Of a DNA stretch of 64,000 nt, positions 1 through 12,059 are shown piece by piece. Position 1 is the stretch's first letter, and every line of letters starts with the position of its first letter. Under the pieces are notes generated by a model, which saw only the letters and a list, made by a program, of their open reading frames with translations, searched no databases and was not told the DNA's origin. The stretch lies in contig OX393579.1 of assembly GCA_947652605.1 (NCBI GenBank), positions 17,195,674-17,259,673 on the forward strand, given 5' to 3'. A program made the position numbers and the translations under genes. Origin of the DNA: Elmis aenea (lineage: Eukaryota > Arthropoda > Insecta > Coleoptera > Elmidae).

Positions 1-744
1 ATAAGTATGAGAAAGGGGCGGCTCGTCCAGATTTAAATAATTTATGCACGTTTTTTAAACTTGTTTCTTGTTTTATTTTTAAGTCACTACAACCCTCTAT
101 TAATACGATAACAATATTTGCGTCTCCGCTAAATGATAAACGACGACGACGGGTTGTTATGCTTTAGGACAGCATATTTTAGACTGGCGAACCGCCGCCA
201 TATTAAATTTACCAAATCGTTAAACACATTAACATTTAACTATTTTATTTAGTAAAATACCCGTAAGAAGCAAAAACACAACTCGATTAGTTTAAATTGT
301 ACACACGATCTTTATCTAAAACTATAAAAACATAGAAAGTGCTGTTTTAAATTGGTTTTAGTACTAAAAATCTATGCATTTGAATTAAATTAGATCCTGC
401 TGTAATTATTTAAAAAGACAAAGGACTTAATTGAAGTAAATAATTCACTAAATGTTTCCATGAATGTTATAAATATAAAAAAATATTAGAAAAAAACTTA
501 TATTAACGCTAAACGCAAATAAAACATAAACATTAATAATATATAAAACATAAACTTGAAATATACGCTAAATTAAAAGTTTGTACATACCATAAAATAG
601 GTATACATTTTCACATTCCATTCGGTGTTACTAGCAACAGCAACATATCATCCAATCAATCTTCTTTTACATTAGCACTTTGCTAAGTAAAAATAAATTT
701 TACTTTTAATAAATCTAAACGCAAATACAACACATTAATAATAT
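1..744. other. AT-rich stretch, no gene recognised
   Basis: No reading frame, splice-site pair or repeat structure that I can interpret. It is AT-rich sequence of the kind that fills introns and intergenic space in this window. Confidence 0.6.
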
Positions 745-1473
745 ACAGTGTGTCCAAAAGGCATGAAATGTGCTATATATCTCAGTAAATATTCACTTTA
801 GGGAAAAATGTTTTTAATAAAAGTTGTTTGGTACTTAGTTTTCTACCATAAGACAAAATTTAAATATTTTTTTTCGAATAACAAAGGAGCAATGAAAAAC
901 AATTGAATTTTTTTAAATGGCAAGGAGGTACTCCTATATTATACTCATTTGATAGAGATTTTTTTTCTCTTTTTAATAATGGGGTTACCTTAAAAATTAA
1001 GTTTATGCCAAGAGGCCGGAGAATATCGAAAATTTAAAGGATCGTTTGATAGAAATTACACCCGAAATGGTTGCGAATGTTATAAACGGGTTTAAAATCG
1101 AGTTTATCATTGCCAAGCTGTAAATGTTCACAGTTTAAACACTTATTGTAGATTTCGTCAAAAAAATTTAGTTCTTATAATGTTTTTGTTAGAAATAAAT
1201 ACTAATCAATTAAAATAATTTTTGCGTTTTTCTCAAAAAGTTGCTTAAGTAAGGATACTAAAGTTTTGCATCATCGAGAAGAGAAAAATAATCTCTATTA
1301 AATGAGTATAATATCCTTATCATTTAAAAACATTCAATTGTTTTTCATTGCGCTTTTGTTATTCGAAAAAAAAAGTCTTATGGTGGAAAACTAAGTACCA
1401 AACAACTTGTAGGTATTCAAAACATTTTCCCTTAAGTGGATATTTACTGAGATATATAGCATATTCCAAATGT
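745..1473. mobile_element. Foldback DNA element A (ACAGTGTG end)
   Basis: Two arms of about 230 bp are inverted copies of each other. The left arm begins ACAGTGTGTCC and runs through GCTATATATCTCAGTAAATA; the right arm carries the reverse complement (TATTTACTGAGATATATAGC) and lacks about 14 terminal bases. Both arms also share a block reading GTTTGGTACTTAGTTTTC or its complement. Between the arms lies a decayed C-terminal tail of a Tc1/mariner-type transposase. The structure fits an internally deleted, non-autonomous DNA transposon with long inverted repeats. Confidence 0.75.
1015..1150 (+). pseudogene. Tc1/mariner-type transposase C-terminal remnant
   Basis: Read on the plus strand with frameshifts, this core region gives ENLKDRLIEITPEMVANVIN followed, after a shift, by CQAVN and then SQFKHLL and a stop. 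IS630/Tc1/mariner-type insect transposases typically end in a helix of this kind followed by C-x-x-x-N-G-x-H-F-E-H-L-L. All catalytic domains are missing. The remnant sits between the two arms of foldback A, so it probably identifies the parent transposon of that element. The assignment is by motif only. Confidence 0.45.
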
Positions 1474-3746
1474 ATAAATGTATAAAGTTGTTGTACTTTA
1501 ACTTAATTTTTTTTAAATATTAACGTTTCCTGTAATAAACACGGATATAGATATACAACAACATATTAATATTTAGCGATTTAACAATACCAGTGTAAAA
1601 TATTTTAAAATTTTAGTCAAGTAAATAGTTAAAGTTAAATAAAATGTGGTTTTCTTTTGTCCATTTTGATACATTTGAACATGAATAGTTAAGTAAATTT
1701 TATGTGTTATTACATTTTATTGTAGATAACTTAATTGTTTTTAAAAAATATTAGAGATATTCTCTGTTTAAAGGTAATATTTCGCGAGTTATACATATTT
1801 TAATGATAATTTATAATATCCGGAAGATTCACCGCAAAGCAATTAATTCACTGACCTATAATTTATAGGTAAACTTGCAATAGTGGATGAATTAAAATAT
1901 TAGGCTTCAAAAAATAAAGTCACCGATAAATTTGTAAAACAGAAAAGCGAAGAATAGAATTTCAGTATACGTAAATAAACAATATAAAAATGTTACTATT
2001 AGTATTATAAATAAGTGATATGTTTTTTAAATTTTAATTATAATGCGAATTTTTAGACCCCGCTTATAAAAAAAAAATTGGCACTTTAATCGCTACAGCC
2101 CCTTCAAAGCAAATTCTTACGAGCCGCCACTAGTATCAGTTAAATACAAGTAAAAGTAGGTATATTTTAAAGCTTGACTCGGGTAAAACCAAAAGGTTAT
2201 CGTCTTGTTAAAACAAGCACTGACAATGCAGATCACGCACGTTGACTGGAAACACCGTTTCTTGTTAACGATCTATTAAAAATTTTGCGGCAACAACCAA
2301 TTAAACTATATACCTACATTAAAACTACAAATATGGTTAAGGACAATTTCATAAGAATCGTGATAAATTGGTAATTTTGTGGACAATTATCTTATCTAAT
2401 TGCTTTCACATTATTTCATAGAGTAACATTTTTGCGTGTTAAAATGAATGATTATTTTATTTTTTCCTAAAACAAATGTTAGAGGGGCCAACAAGCAAAT
2501 TAACAAGCAAATTAATTTAATCACCCCGTAAAGTACTTGGGGTCCGTCGTTTAAAAATTAAAGTGGTTTATTTAAAGAAGACACCTTTAATGAAAAAAAG
2601 TATTTCACATAGTTTGTCAGTATATTATACTATATACCAGGTGTTAACCACCAGCCGTGAACATAGGGAATTAACATTGGTTTTAACTTTTTTCGGATTC
2701 CTGCTCCCCAATTGAGTTTATATTAAAATTAATGGTAACAATAGAAAGATAAATTTATTACGCATCATTTGAGACCATTAATAAGCTTAAATGTTTAATA
2801 TTTAGTTTATAATTAATATTTTAAAATTGGATTAATTTTACAAATATAAGTAGCCATGACAGCCAATCTGACATTTGTCTTCATTAATTTTTGTTATTAT
2901 CTGTCAATTTTTAAATCAGCGAGTTACCTATATATATATTTACGATACATTTTATATTTTATTAATTATAATGGTCAAAATTGTTAAAAAAACATGTTGT
3001 TTTGTTAACAAGATTTTAACAAACACAGTGACGCGTGTACATTTCAACAACACTTTTTATTGATTCGACAATCAATTATTTAATTTATTGTTCACACAAC
3101 CAATAAATTTTAAGACTAAAAAAAATCATAGGATCATAATTTTTTTAATATTAACAGCTAATAACAAGTTTACTTGGTGATTTTTCAAGGATATTTTGCC
3201 TGTTTTTGTTGGTTAGATTAGATACTCAAAGCTAAATTAACTATGTATTTACAAGTCGTTTGATGAATATGTTTTCAAACAGTGTGCATATGCGTAGTTT
3301 ACGATTGAAATTTTTTACTTACAGTTTATTAATAACTTCATGCACCTAACACAATTCTTATCACAATATTTAAAAAAATGCACATATTTGAAGACTTTTA
3401 ATCTCTAATTAGATTGAAAGCTTGCGCAGAACTGTAGGCTGGCGCAATAGTTACACATTTTACGACAACAATTCACTGTAAGGCATTTCTATGTCATCGC
3501 GGATTTAAAAGTGAAAACGGATTTTCGTTATTAGCAAATTGAATGCTGACCTATTACAGATGTGATTTTAAACTAACGTGTAACATATATGTATTGATTT
3601 GTAACACATCTGTGGTTTGAAAAAGTTTGATCCTCAAAGAACCAAAAAAGTTAGTTGGGCCAGTATTTTTGCGTTTTTTGTAAAAAGTTTATGACACTTT
3701 TGATGAGATGCCAGCGAATGTATGTTGTGTATTTCACAGTTCATAT
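1474..3746. other. AT-rich stretch, no gene recognised
   Basis: About 2.3 kb with only short stop-ridden frames. The short frame at 2875-3063 has no recognisable motif and is AT-biased noise. A TA-rich run lies near 2927-2940. I see no repeat boundary that I can close. Confidence 0.55.
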
Positions 3747-4135
3747 ACAGGGTGCCCATTTTTCTAACCTGTTTTATAGGTAACTCCGTTAAAATTAAAG
3801 ATACACAAACGTTTAAATTAGCAAATTTGTGCAGAAGTTAAAGGGAATCTGATGCCATTTTCAAATTTGACCTACGTCAACTTTTTGAAATATTTTGAAA
3901 AAACTGAAAAAGGTCGGTTTTTTCAAACTTGAATAATTCCGTAAGCCTATTAGCTAGAACAAAAATAAGAATTAGGTTTCATAGATGTTTTTACGTAGAT
4001 TTTAAATAAGTTAACGAAATTTTCATAGCACTCTCGATTTCCGAGTTATAACACAAACTTGCATTTTTTTAAATGGAAGTCATAGTTGGCTGTGACCTTA
4101 TTAAAAAGGTTATTTTTTTCTCATTTTAATGCTAT
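3747..4135 (+). mobile_element. Solo arm of foldback family D (ACAGGGTGCCC end)
   Basis: Begins ACAGGGTGCCCATTTTTCTA and is closely similar over its length to the inverted right arm of the element at 51692-52330 and to the fragment at 47380-47525. It includes the block TTTTTTAAATGGA followed by TAGTTGGC that recurs in other foldback families. I find no matching inverted arm nearby, so this is one arm of a rearranged element, next to a transposase tail at 4425-4500. Confidence 0.7.
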
Positions 4136-4424
4136 ATCACTCGATATATATATTTTGAAATTTGACGCAAAAATTAATTAAAATTTTAAAAAACAGTCAA
4201 AACAATCTAGTGAACTGCGAAAAAAATAGAAACAATTATGGTTTCTTATACTTTCATCCTGTTTTTTTAATTTAAATTAATAAATATCATTTTAGTGTCT
4301 CCGTTTAGACATAAAGCAATACACAAGTAGAGCCATAACTTTTTTTTAAATAGATATTTACTGAACAAAAAATTAAAATTTGAAACTTAACTTACAATAT
4401 AATATTAGTATAAAAATAAATATG

Positions 4425-4500
4425 TTACTGAATTAAATGTTCAAAATGGTTACCGTTGGCTTGCGAACACATTCTGTATATTTTGATTATGTTGTTATGC
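4425..4500 (-). pseudogene. Tc1/mariner-type transposase tail
   Basis: The minus strand reads CSQANGNHFEHLIQ and then a stop. The N-G-x-H-F-E-H-L-I ending is typical of the C-terminus of Tc1/mariner-like (IS630 superfamily) transposases in insects. Upstream sequence on the same strand (up to about 4620) stays open but shows no DDE motif. It lies 0.3 kb from the family D arm, which suggests that this foldback family descends from a Tc1/mariner-type transposon. Only the tail survives. Confidence 0.55.
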
Positions 4501-5035
4501 TCTTTTACAAAAGAGTGTTGCAGAAAGATAATTATTTCCAATTTATTTTTATTGGCCAGACATAAACAAAATATATTTACCCTATATGTCTGGCAACATT
4601 TAGTTAATATAGGTCTTTTCAAGTTTTTTAATGAACAACCAATATCAGAAAACTTAATGTTAATATGTTACTGGTCCAATATGATTATATTGTTTTGTAG
4701 TAGATTATAGGTTTAAAATTTGAATTTGGCAATCAGGATGTAAAAGGAGTTAGTGTATACCGTATGTTAGGTTACCGTTGGCGGAATTTTATTGTAACTG
4801 GCAGAATGAGAGTGCGAATAAATGTTGTTACTGTTACTGCTCGTTTTATGTCTGCCATCTTAGAAAATCTAGAATAATTTATGTGGATTTATGTGAACCA
4901 TCACCACAGTGTTCAGAAGTTGGATCAGGAACTAATGGTGATTAGTTTATAATGTTGGATTAACAGGTTATTTTATAGTATTTAAACATTCGCAGTGTAA
5001 ACGTAAAGCACATTTTTGAGGTTAAGTTTTATCAC

Positions 5036-5265
5036 GTGTTTTCAATTTTAAAAATGAGTGAACACGAAAGCATTAGCATGTCGGTTGATGATATAATAGC
5101 CAATGCAGTAAAAGCTATGATAGTATCAAAAAATGAAATCAAAAAAGTGGCGGTTTTTATATTAAATTTCGATGGAAGTCCTGAGTCGGACATCGATATG
5201 TGGTTTAGTCGGATATTAATAGTGAAAAACACTTATCAAGTGGAAGGAAGATATTGCCATGCTTC
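5036..5265 (+). pseudogene. Possible LTR-retrotransposon gag-like fragment
   Basis: From the internal ATG at 5054 the frame opens MSEHESISMSVDDIIANAV and continues through a segment with FDGSPESDIDMWFSRI, which resembles the start of the capsid-like region in Ty3/Gypsy-type gag proteins (a phrase of the form F-[DS]-G-x-x-x-x-D-[IV]-x-x-W). After about residue 75 the frame turns cysteine-rich and loses resemblance, ending at 5395. No LTRs, zinc knuckle or pol sequence are visible nearby. A non-LTR ORF1 or a decayed host exon cannot be excluded. Confidence 0.35.
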
Positions 5266-5744
5266 CAGTTGTTGTTGTAAAACTTTCAGATTAGTCTTGA
5301 AGTATTACAGTTACGGCATGAAATTGTCGGCCAAATACAAACTTGTAAGAAAATTATGCTTGGTTTTCTGTAATTTTTTTATATTTTTAGTTTGAATAAA
5401 CCATTTATGCAGTCTTATTGGACTATTATTGGATATTAACATTTCTAAACCATAAAAACATATGGAGATTTATGCATAATAACATTGTACCAATCAGGGT
5501 AAATAATATTGGTTAAATAAATTTTTAATTATGTATTGTATAGTATACATTTTACCAATATCGATACGGTATATTAATCTAATACTATTTAATAATATAG
5601 ATCCTTTATAAAAAAAATGTTATAGGATTAATATTAATTTAAAATATTTCACCAATATTAAAAAATGTTGACATCTCTATATTTTCCCAGTATTGTATGT
5701 CAATATTTAGCCAATGTTGGCCCAATATTTTGTGCTACTGGGGA
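5266..5744. other. AT-rich stretch, no gene recognised
   Basis: Short ATATTG/CAATAT-rich motifs recur (for example ACCAATAT and CCAATATT around 5500-5735), but no unit or boundary can be defined. Confidence 0.45.
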
Positions 5745-6205
5745 AGTTTCTCATTATTTTTTTTAGATGTTTTTTATTTATTTAAAGGTTTTCCATAGTA
5801 ATATGTTCAATCATATTTAATCTTTAAAAGGGGCTGAAAAGTGTAACCTTTCTTGGCTTTTTATCAGAACTTTTTGAAGGACTAAATTTTTGCAATTTAA
5901 AAAATTTCTTTTGTGGTTCATGTACATTTATTTTATTTTTTACTCAAAAACCGTAGGTTTTCTGAGAAAAATTAAAGAATAAAATAAGTTTTTAAACAAA
6001 CCAAGCTTTTGATTTTAAAAATAGCAAAATTTCAACCTTTCAAAAAATTCTGATAAAAAAAATCAACAGAGGTCGGACCTTTCAGCCCGTTGTGAAGGTA
6101 GGAGTTGATTGAACATATTTCTATCGGAAACCTTACAATGATAAAAAAAACATGTTAAAAATAAAAGGAAAACCTAATTTTACTGTTCCCCTATAGGGAA
6201 GTGCA
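5745..6205. mobile_element. Degenerate copy of foldback family B
   Basis: Inverted arms: GGGGCTGAAAAGTGTAACC near 5829 pairs with GGTCGGACCTTTCAGCCC near 6072, and GGTTTTCCATAGTAATATG near 5788 pairs with the ATATTTCTATCGGAAACC region near 6115-6134. The same arm sequences are found in the better preserved element at 7403-8463. Terminal ACAGGGTG ends are not preserved, so this is an older, truncated copy. Confidence 0.65.
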
Positions 6206-7402
6206 ATTGAAGATAATTATCAATTAAAATGGCGCATATATTAATTAATTGATTAAAATTGTTTTAAAACTTATAAATAAACTATTTGAAAAACACCAAT
6301 AAAATGGGGTGAATATATGTTAAAACCTGCTATGTAGGTAAATATATCTGTTAGATTACTTATGCCCATGTTATATTGAATCAATCGGTGGATCGAATTC
6401 TACATACTATGTATGGGCTTTTATCCTCAAACTCACTCGTTTTTTTTTTTTTTTTTGTTGACAATGTTTGGAAACAATTAGAGATTAACCTCCTATTTAA
6501 TTGATGTGCTCCGTGTTCGAATAGCATGTTAGAGACAAAAAATACATTTATATATAATTTGTAAATGAGTCAACCACATGCCAAGTAAAATTAATTTTAA
6601 TGGTTAGAAAAATACCCTAACTAAAGGAAATAAATACCAGCGTCACCAAGACAAAAAAATCGAAGAAAAAATACGGTTTATTATAGTACAATTATAAAGA
6701 AGCAAAAAACTACGAAAAAAGTTTGAGGTAATAGAATTATTTATGTTTGTGCTTTTTAAAAGTGGTTTATTACAAAATATTATCTACGTTTAACACATTT
6801 TTAACCATATTTTGTAAACCTGCTTTAACGCCATAAAAACTACTCAGGTATCACTACAATTTTATAATGATAAAAAAATGACCTTGCTTTAATATCCATT
6901 ACTTGCATAATTCATTTAACTATTGCGGAAAATGTGATACAAAATATTTGTGCAAATATAAGCAATAGAATTAATAGGTTCAAAGTTAAAAAAAGATTAC
7001 AAAGCTTAAGTACCACTTACATCTTAAACAATGTTGCACACTCGACGATATCACTTCAAATTAAATTTTTATAAGCTCATACATTTTATCATCGCGCTAG
7101 TTACTTTACATATGAATTACTTTTTCTTGTTAAATAATTAATTATTTTACATTAGCAAATGTTACACTATTAGATGCACAATTAAACGTGTAGTAATTAT
7201 CATGCATCATCAAACAGGTAATTATTAAGATAGATTTAAAAACCTTCACTTAATTTGCTTGTAACAACCTAAACTAAATTTTTTACTTGTCCATTATTAT
7301 TATTATTATTATTTAAGATACTGCTTGTAGTTAGTTGTATTGCACAAAACAAGAATATTACAGTTTACTCTTTTTTTATTTTGTTTGTGACTCCACCGTT
7401 AT
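6206..7402. other. AT-rich stretch with simple repeats
   Basis: Contains a run of about 18 T at 6439-6456 and a short TTA triplet microsatellite at about 7289-7312. No coding signal was recognised. Confidence 0.55.
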
Positions 7403-8463
7403 ACAGGGTGTTTCTTAAGTATTGCAAAAAAATTCTGAAGGTGATTCCTGATCAAAAATAAGGAGGGGTTTTTCATATAAAATTTTTTCCTTAGACGTCT
7501 CCTTTCGGAGTTACACCCCCCTAAAGGAAGCAGTAAAATTAGGTTTTTATTTTAATTCTTAAATTTGGATAAATGTAGGAGAATAATATTTGGTAGATGT
7601 TTTATATTTATGAAAAGGTTTCCCATAGTAATATTTTTATTCATCTCCCACCTTCACAGGGGGCTGAAAAGTGCGACCCCCGTTGTTTTTTTAACAGAAC
7701 TTTTTGGTTGGTTAAAATTTTGCAACTAAAAATTTGTTTTTTGAAATCTTGATTTATTTAGAATTTTTTTTATTCTTTAGTTTTTCTCGTTAAACCTACA
7801 GTTTTTGAGTAAAAAATATCATAAAGCAAACACGAACCATCAAATATTCCAATATAAAACGATTCATTTTGGTGGTTGCCATGGTTTGTTTATGTTCATA
7901 ATGGGTAAAATTGACAGATATTATTAATTTTTGACGTTTACGCGGCGACAACGCTAAACGCCCGTCAATTCTACCCAATATGAACATAAACAAACCATGG
8001 CAACTACCAAAATGAATCGTTTTATGTTGGAATATTTGATTATTTTATTTTTTACTCAAAAACGGTAGGTTTTACGAGAAAAACTATAGGATAAAAAAAG
8101 GTTCTAAATAAATCAAGCTTTCAAACAAACAAATTTTAAATTAATATACTTAAGCTTCCAAGAAGTTCTGATAAAAAAACAACAGGGGTCGCACTTTTCA
8201 GCCCCCTGTGAAGGAGGAAGATGATTAAAAATATTACTATGGGAAACCTTTCAATAAGCATAAAACATCTACCAAATATCATTCTTCTACCTTTATCCAA
8301 ATTTGAGAAATAAAATAATAACCTAATTTTATCGCTCCCCTTTAAAGGGTTGTAACTCCGAAAGGAGACGTCTAAGGAAAATTCTTTATATGAAAGTCCC
8401 CCCTTAAGTTTTGATAAGGAATCGCCTCCTGAAGTTTTTTGCAATACTTAAGAAACACCCTAT
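7403..8463. mobile_element. Foldback element B, long terminal inverted repeats
   Basis: About 1.06 kb and nearly a complete palindrome. The left end ACAGGGTGTTTCTTAAGTAT is matched by ATACTTAAGAAACACCCTAT at the right end, and the arms stay complementary for about 500 bp, for example GACGTCTCCTTTCGGAGTTA at 7495 against TAACTCCGAAAGGAGACGTC at 8351. The centre near 7930-7965 holds a short unpaired GC-richer loop (ACGCGGCGACAACGC). No protein is encoded; the open frames here are mirror images of each other. TA flanks both ends, consistent with Tc1/mariner-type insertion. Related copies lie at 5745-6205 and 58444-59015. Confidence 0.85.
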
Positions 8464-8865
8464 ATTAACGTCTTACGATATCTCCCTTATTGAAATGTTG
8501 ATGCAATGTTCTGTTGTTCAAGAAATTCAACTTATCTTTAATTTTGCCTTATAAATATGTATGCTATAATTAATCTGTTTATAGCCCTTACGCGATATTT
8601 ATTGCTTAACACGATTTCATTTTTTGTTGAATGGGTAAACTGCACAAAACGTGTCTTTTTTTTGCGGGCTACAATAATAATCTAACCCAATTTAGAAATA
8701 ATTTATTCTGTTACATCAACTTACAAAAAATTAAGGACAAATACAGCCTACGGACGAAAACCTATACCCAACCGAGTCGGATGCATCCGTAAAAAAAAAA
8801 GATAAAATCCACCTCTGAGTGGCCGTAAAGAGGAAAAAATATTTCATTAAAAATAATTTTTTACC
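8464..8865. other. AT-rich stretch before the SINE
   Basis: No gene recognised. It ends in the left copy of the SINE target duplication (AATTTTTTACC, 8855-8865). Confidence 0.5.
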
Positions 8866-9110
8866 GAGCTTGATGGCTGGTTGGTAAAACAACCTAACTT
8901 CTAATCGGGAGGTCCTGGGTTTGATTCCCACGGCCGTCTGTCATCGTAGAGGTTTCAGGTGGTTCCCTCTACCTACTATAGGCAAATGCTGTGATAGTAC
9001 TTCCACCTACCCTTACCTTACCCACCCTTTCCTTTTCCCGCCCCCTCCTCCCATACGCTAATGGCCAAAGTAGTTGAAGCGTCTTTAAACCAACAATTTA
9101 AAAAAAAAAG
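8866..9110 (+). mobile_element. tRNA-derived SINE, full length
   Basis: A 245-bp element with an internal RNA polymerase III promoter: an A-box-like TGGCTGGTTGG at 8874-8884 and a B-box-like GGTTTGATTCC at 8918-8928, spaced as in a tRNA. A tRNA-unrelated, C-rich body follows (CCTTACC and CCTTTTCC runs near 9015-9040), ending in an A-rich tail at 9100-9110. An exact 11-bp target-site duplication, AATTTTTTACC, flanks it at 8855-8865 and 9111-9121. SINEs of this design move using LINE machinery. The tRNA-like region is too diverged for me to name the parent tRNA. The exact duplication and intact tail suggest a fairly recent insertion. Confidence 0.88.
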
Positions 9111-9192
9111 AATTTTTTACCTCAATAACAAAAATAACATATAATTCTTTTTATATTCAACACAAATATAATAAATACATTTTATACGACAC

Positions 9193-9600
9193 TAATGTAA
9201 ATGACTTACCGTACAGCCTGCATGCATAGTAGGTCTTAACGCACGGTAAGCAAAACGCACACTTGTCTAGAAAGATCGAAGTAGCTTTACGTCAAACACT
9301 GCCTGCATGCATAGTAAGTGAGTTAGTTATAACGCACGGTAAGCAAAACGCACACTTGTCTAGAAATCTCAAAGTAGGCTTACGTCAAAATTGACAAGAC
9401 AACGTAACTGCATGTGTACATTAGCCAAAAAGCCGTTAAAATCGTAGGTATTATGTGTTCGTAGAAAAAGTAAGCTGCATAACACGAGTGGTGAAGCAAT
9501 TACGCACTCGTGGAAATACGCACTCGCCGCAACGCAGCTACGCGGCTCCGTGCGTAATGTGCTTCTTACAACTCTTGTTATGTAATATACTATTTTAGTA
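9193..9600. repeat. Dispersed repeat R1 with internal tandem dimer
   Basis: Two roughly 80-bp units in tandem: each carries GCCTGCATGCATAGTA, then GCACGGTAAGCAAAACGCAC, then CTTGTCTAGAAA, starting at about 9223 and 9301. The unique 3' part contains CGCACTCG motifs and ends TTATGTAATATACTATTTTA. The same architecture recurs at 36286-37108 and 47820-48172. There are no clear terminal inverted repeats and no coding sequence, so the class is unknown. Confidence 0.7.
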
Positions 9601-10564
9601 CTATCTTTCAATGCTTATTCCAATATGATTTCCACAAGAAATAAAAATGTAGATAATGTTCTAATACGGACGAAAAGTTTAATGCAAAGTAATAATCAAA
9701 TTAGAGTTTGGACAATGAAAAGTTGCTTAAAGAAATTTAAAAAAACCCTGATTTGTTTAAGACAATTTTTTTTCAGATTTGAATTTATCAAATACTTGTG
9801 GAACTTCGCTGCAATTAAACTATTTTCGTAGTTCTAAAGATAAGCGGGCTCTTTAAGTTAAGCGTCGAATGTTAGACCATTTGTTTATTATTTCTTTTTG
9901 TTTACATACTGTTTGGATACTTTTTATAAATCGTATTAAAAAATAACCATTGAATGTTTTTTTTTAATATTTTGTCTTTACCACTTCATTATTTACTGTA
10001 AAATGTGTGCGTAGTATTGTACAAAAACGTATTAGCTTTTTCTAAATCTGGTTGCATGACTCTTTAAATTTGCAAAGAAGGTTTAAAAGCTTTTTTTGCA
10101 CTGTGTATGGTAATTGGCGGCAAAAGTACCATAATCAGAGTTAATTAAATTAAAAAATATCATGTTGACAGGATATTCGCAGTAGTTTAATTGTATGATG
10201 TACACTTTGCTTGTAAATTTATGGTGTGATGTTTGAAAATAGCATCAAAATTATTAAGAAATTTCACACTTTATGATGTGACGAATATGCGAATGTTTCA
10301 AGGTTTTTGTTGAATTATTAATGTGTTGTGATTGCATCCGTGTAAAAGCAAAATATCTGATACGGTGATAGTATTCCAAAAGTACCTAATTCCGTTTTAA
10401 TTTGACTGAATGATAAGCAAACAACAAATTTACATTTCTCATCCAAAAATCCATGCAAATATTACAATCTCTGATAAACTGTGATTTTTGTGAACCTTTA
10501 ATTCAAACATAACAAAAAACAGCGTACATTTTTATGAACTCGAACATTTGGAGCTCTAAAAATT
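9601..10564. other. AT-rich stretch, no gene recognised
   Basis: Only short frames without motifs, including 9625-9831. No repeat boundary recognised. Confidence 0.5.
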
Positions 10565-11493
10565 AATAATAACAAATGGGCAAGGAAAGACAAAGAAAAA
10601 CAGACGCATTCACTATCCATTTATAGAAAGTGTTCGAACCGTTTTCCCCAAAACTTCTACAGAAGAAGAAAACTCAAAAAGAATATCTACAAATACCTTT
10701 CCAAATGGACCTACCTCAAAAAACTTAAGACCAAAGAGGTAATAAAAACAATAATGAGAGAAATCGACATCAAGAAAATACCTGGTTTTTATCTGATCAC
10801 TGGCAAAGTTTTGCAAGAATTATCTGCCGAGTGCTACAAATTAATAACTTTAATTTTTAATGCGATACTTCTAACAAACTATTTCCTTAGCAATTGGAAA
10901 GTGGTTCAAATCATTTTAATCCTTAAACCAGGGAAAGAGCCGGAAAAAAGCCGCCACGTTCAGACCAATAAGCTTACTGCCAATCCTATCTAAGGTTTTT
11001 GAAAAAAATTACATCAAAATGTTGAAACTAGTTTTGGACGAAAGAAAAATTTTACCACAACACCAGTTTTAGTTCCGCTATAAGCAAGGTATTATAGAAT
11101 ATGTTCATAGGCTGGTAAACATAATAAACGGTGGACCTTAGTGCCCAAAGATACTGTTCAGCGGCATTTTTGGACATAGCACAGGCGTTCGTCAAAGTGT
11201 GGCACACAGGTCCACTACAAACTGAAGATGTACCAACCACTCCCCCACTTTCAACTCCTTTAGTTGTACCCCGCCGATAGTAAAACATAACAACGAATAC
11301 TCCGATCTTTTTCCTATCCAATCGGGTGTTCCACGGGGAAATGTCCTTGGTCTTATGACTAGATTGACAACTGTAACATTCGCGGACGATACAGCTATCC
11401 TGGCATCAAACATCGTTCCAACATCGGCAAAGAGGAACCTGAAGAACAGCTTAAACAAAATACAAAACTGGCTTAAAAAGTAGCGAATTAAAG
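10565..11493 (+). pseudogene. Jockey-type LINE ORF2, reverse transcriptase part
   Basis: Frameshifted remnant of a non-LTR retrotransposon polymerase. Visible blocks in order: a linker ending LRPKEVIKTIMREIDIKKIP followed by G-F-x-L-I-T-G-K-V-L (RT block 1); SNWKVVQIILILKPGKEPEK near 10890-10950; a frameshifted RPISLLPILS-like block near 10965-10985; a block equivalent to L-D-I-[AS]-Q-A-F-D-K-V-W-H near 11170-11205; SGVPRGNVLG-like sequence near 11325-11352; and the catalytic TFADDTAIL box near 11370-11395 with both aspartates intact. Several stops make it non-functional. The frame continues after the hAT insertion at 11494-12059. Confidence 0.85.
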
Positions 11494-12059
11494 CAGGGGT
11501 TTGGAGCGGAGCGCGGAGCTGGAGCGCGGAGCAGTGGAGCAATGGGTTTTTGCCCGGAGCGGGAGTGGAGCCCGAAGCAAATAATTTTGATTGCTCCACT
11601 GCTCCACTTTGCTATTATAAACAACTTTTTTTTTTTTTATGAATTATTCTCATGGGTATAGTATTTAATAAAATTATAAATAAACTAAATTTTATTTTTT
11701 TGAAGTAAAATTATTATAATGTAACTTTTCTAATTATTAATTTTCATTATTTTTTATTTGAATTTTGAAAAATTTTAAAGAACTTTTTTTTTCTTTTTTT
11801 AACTTTTGAAGATCAATAATTTGTTAATTTATTTAACTTCACTTGTTTCTTAGGGTCAAATATTGTAATTTTTGGTCCATTTCCACATATCTCATAAAAT
11901 TTTAGCTTTGTTTTAAAAAACAAATTTTTAAATAAAAAAACTTATTTTATTAATATTTGGAGCGCGGAGCGGAGCGGGAGCGGAGCTGGAGCAGGCATCT
12001 TGATGCCGGAGCGGGGCTGGAGCGGAGCAACTAAAAAATTGGACTGCTCCAAACCCCTG
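11494..12059. mobile_element. hAT MITE with GGAGC subterminal repeats
   Basis: A 566-bp element with perfect 14-bp terminal inverted repeats (CAGGGGTTTGGAGC / GCTCCAAACCCCTG) and an exact 8-bp target duplication, AATTAAAG, at 11486-11493 and 12060-12067. The CAGGGG end and 8-bp duplication are diagnostic of the hAT superfamily. Dense GGAGC/GCTCC repeats occupy about 100 bp inside each end, probably transposase-binding sites; the 350-bp middle is AT-rich and non-coding. It interrupts the LINE exactly between two coding blocks, so the LINE is older. Confidence 0.95.

Noticed and set aside
8136..8444. 102-residue minus-strand frame
   Set aside because: It lies wholly in the right arm of foldback B and is mirrored by sequence in the left arm.
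8866..8945. A functional tRNA gene at the A and B boxes
   Set aside because: The tRNA-like region is diverged, continues into a longer body with an A tail and is flanked by an 11-bp duplication, so it is a SINE.
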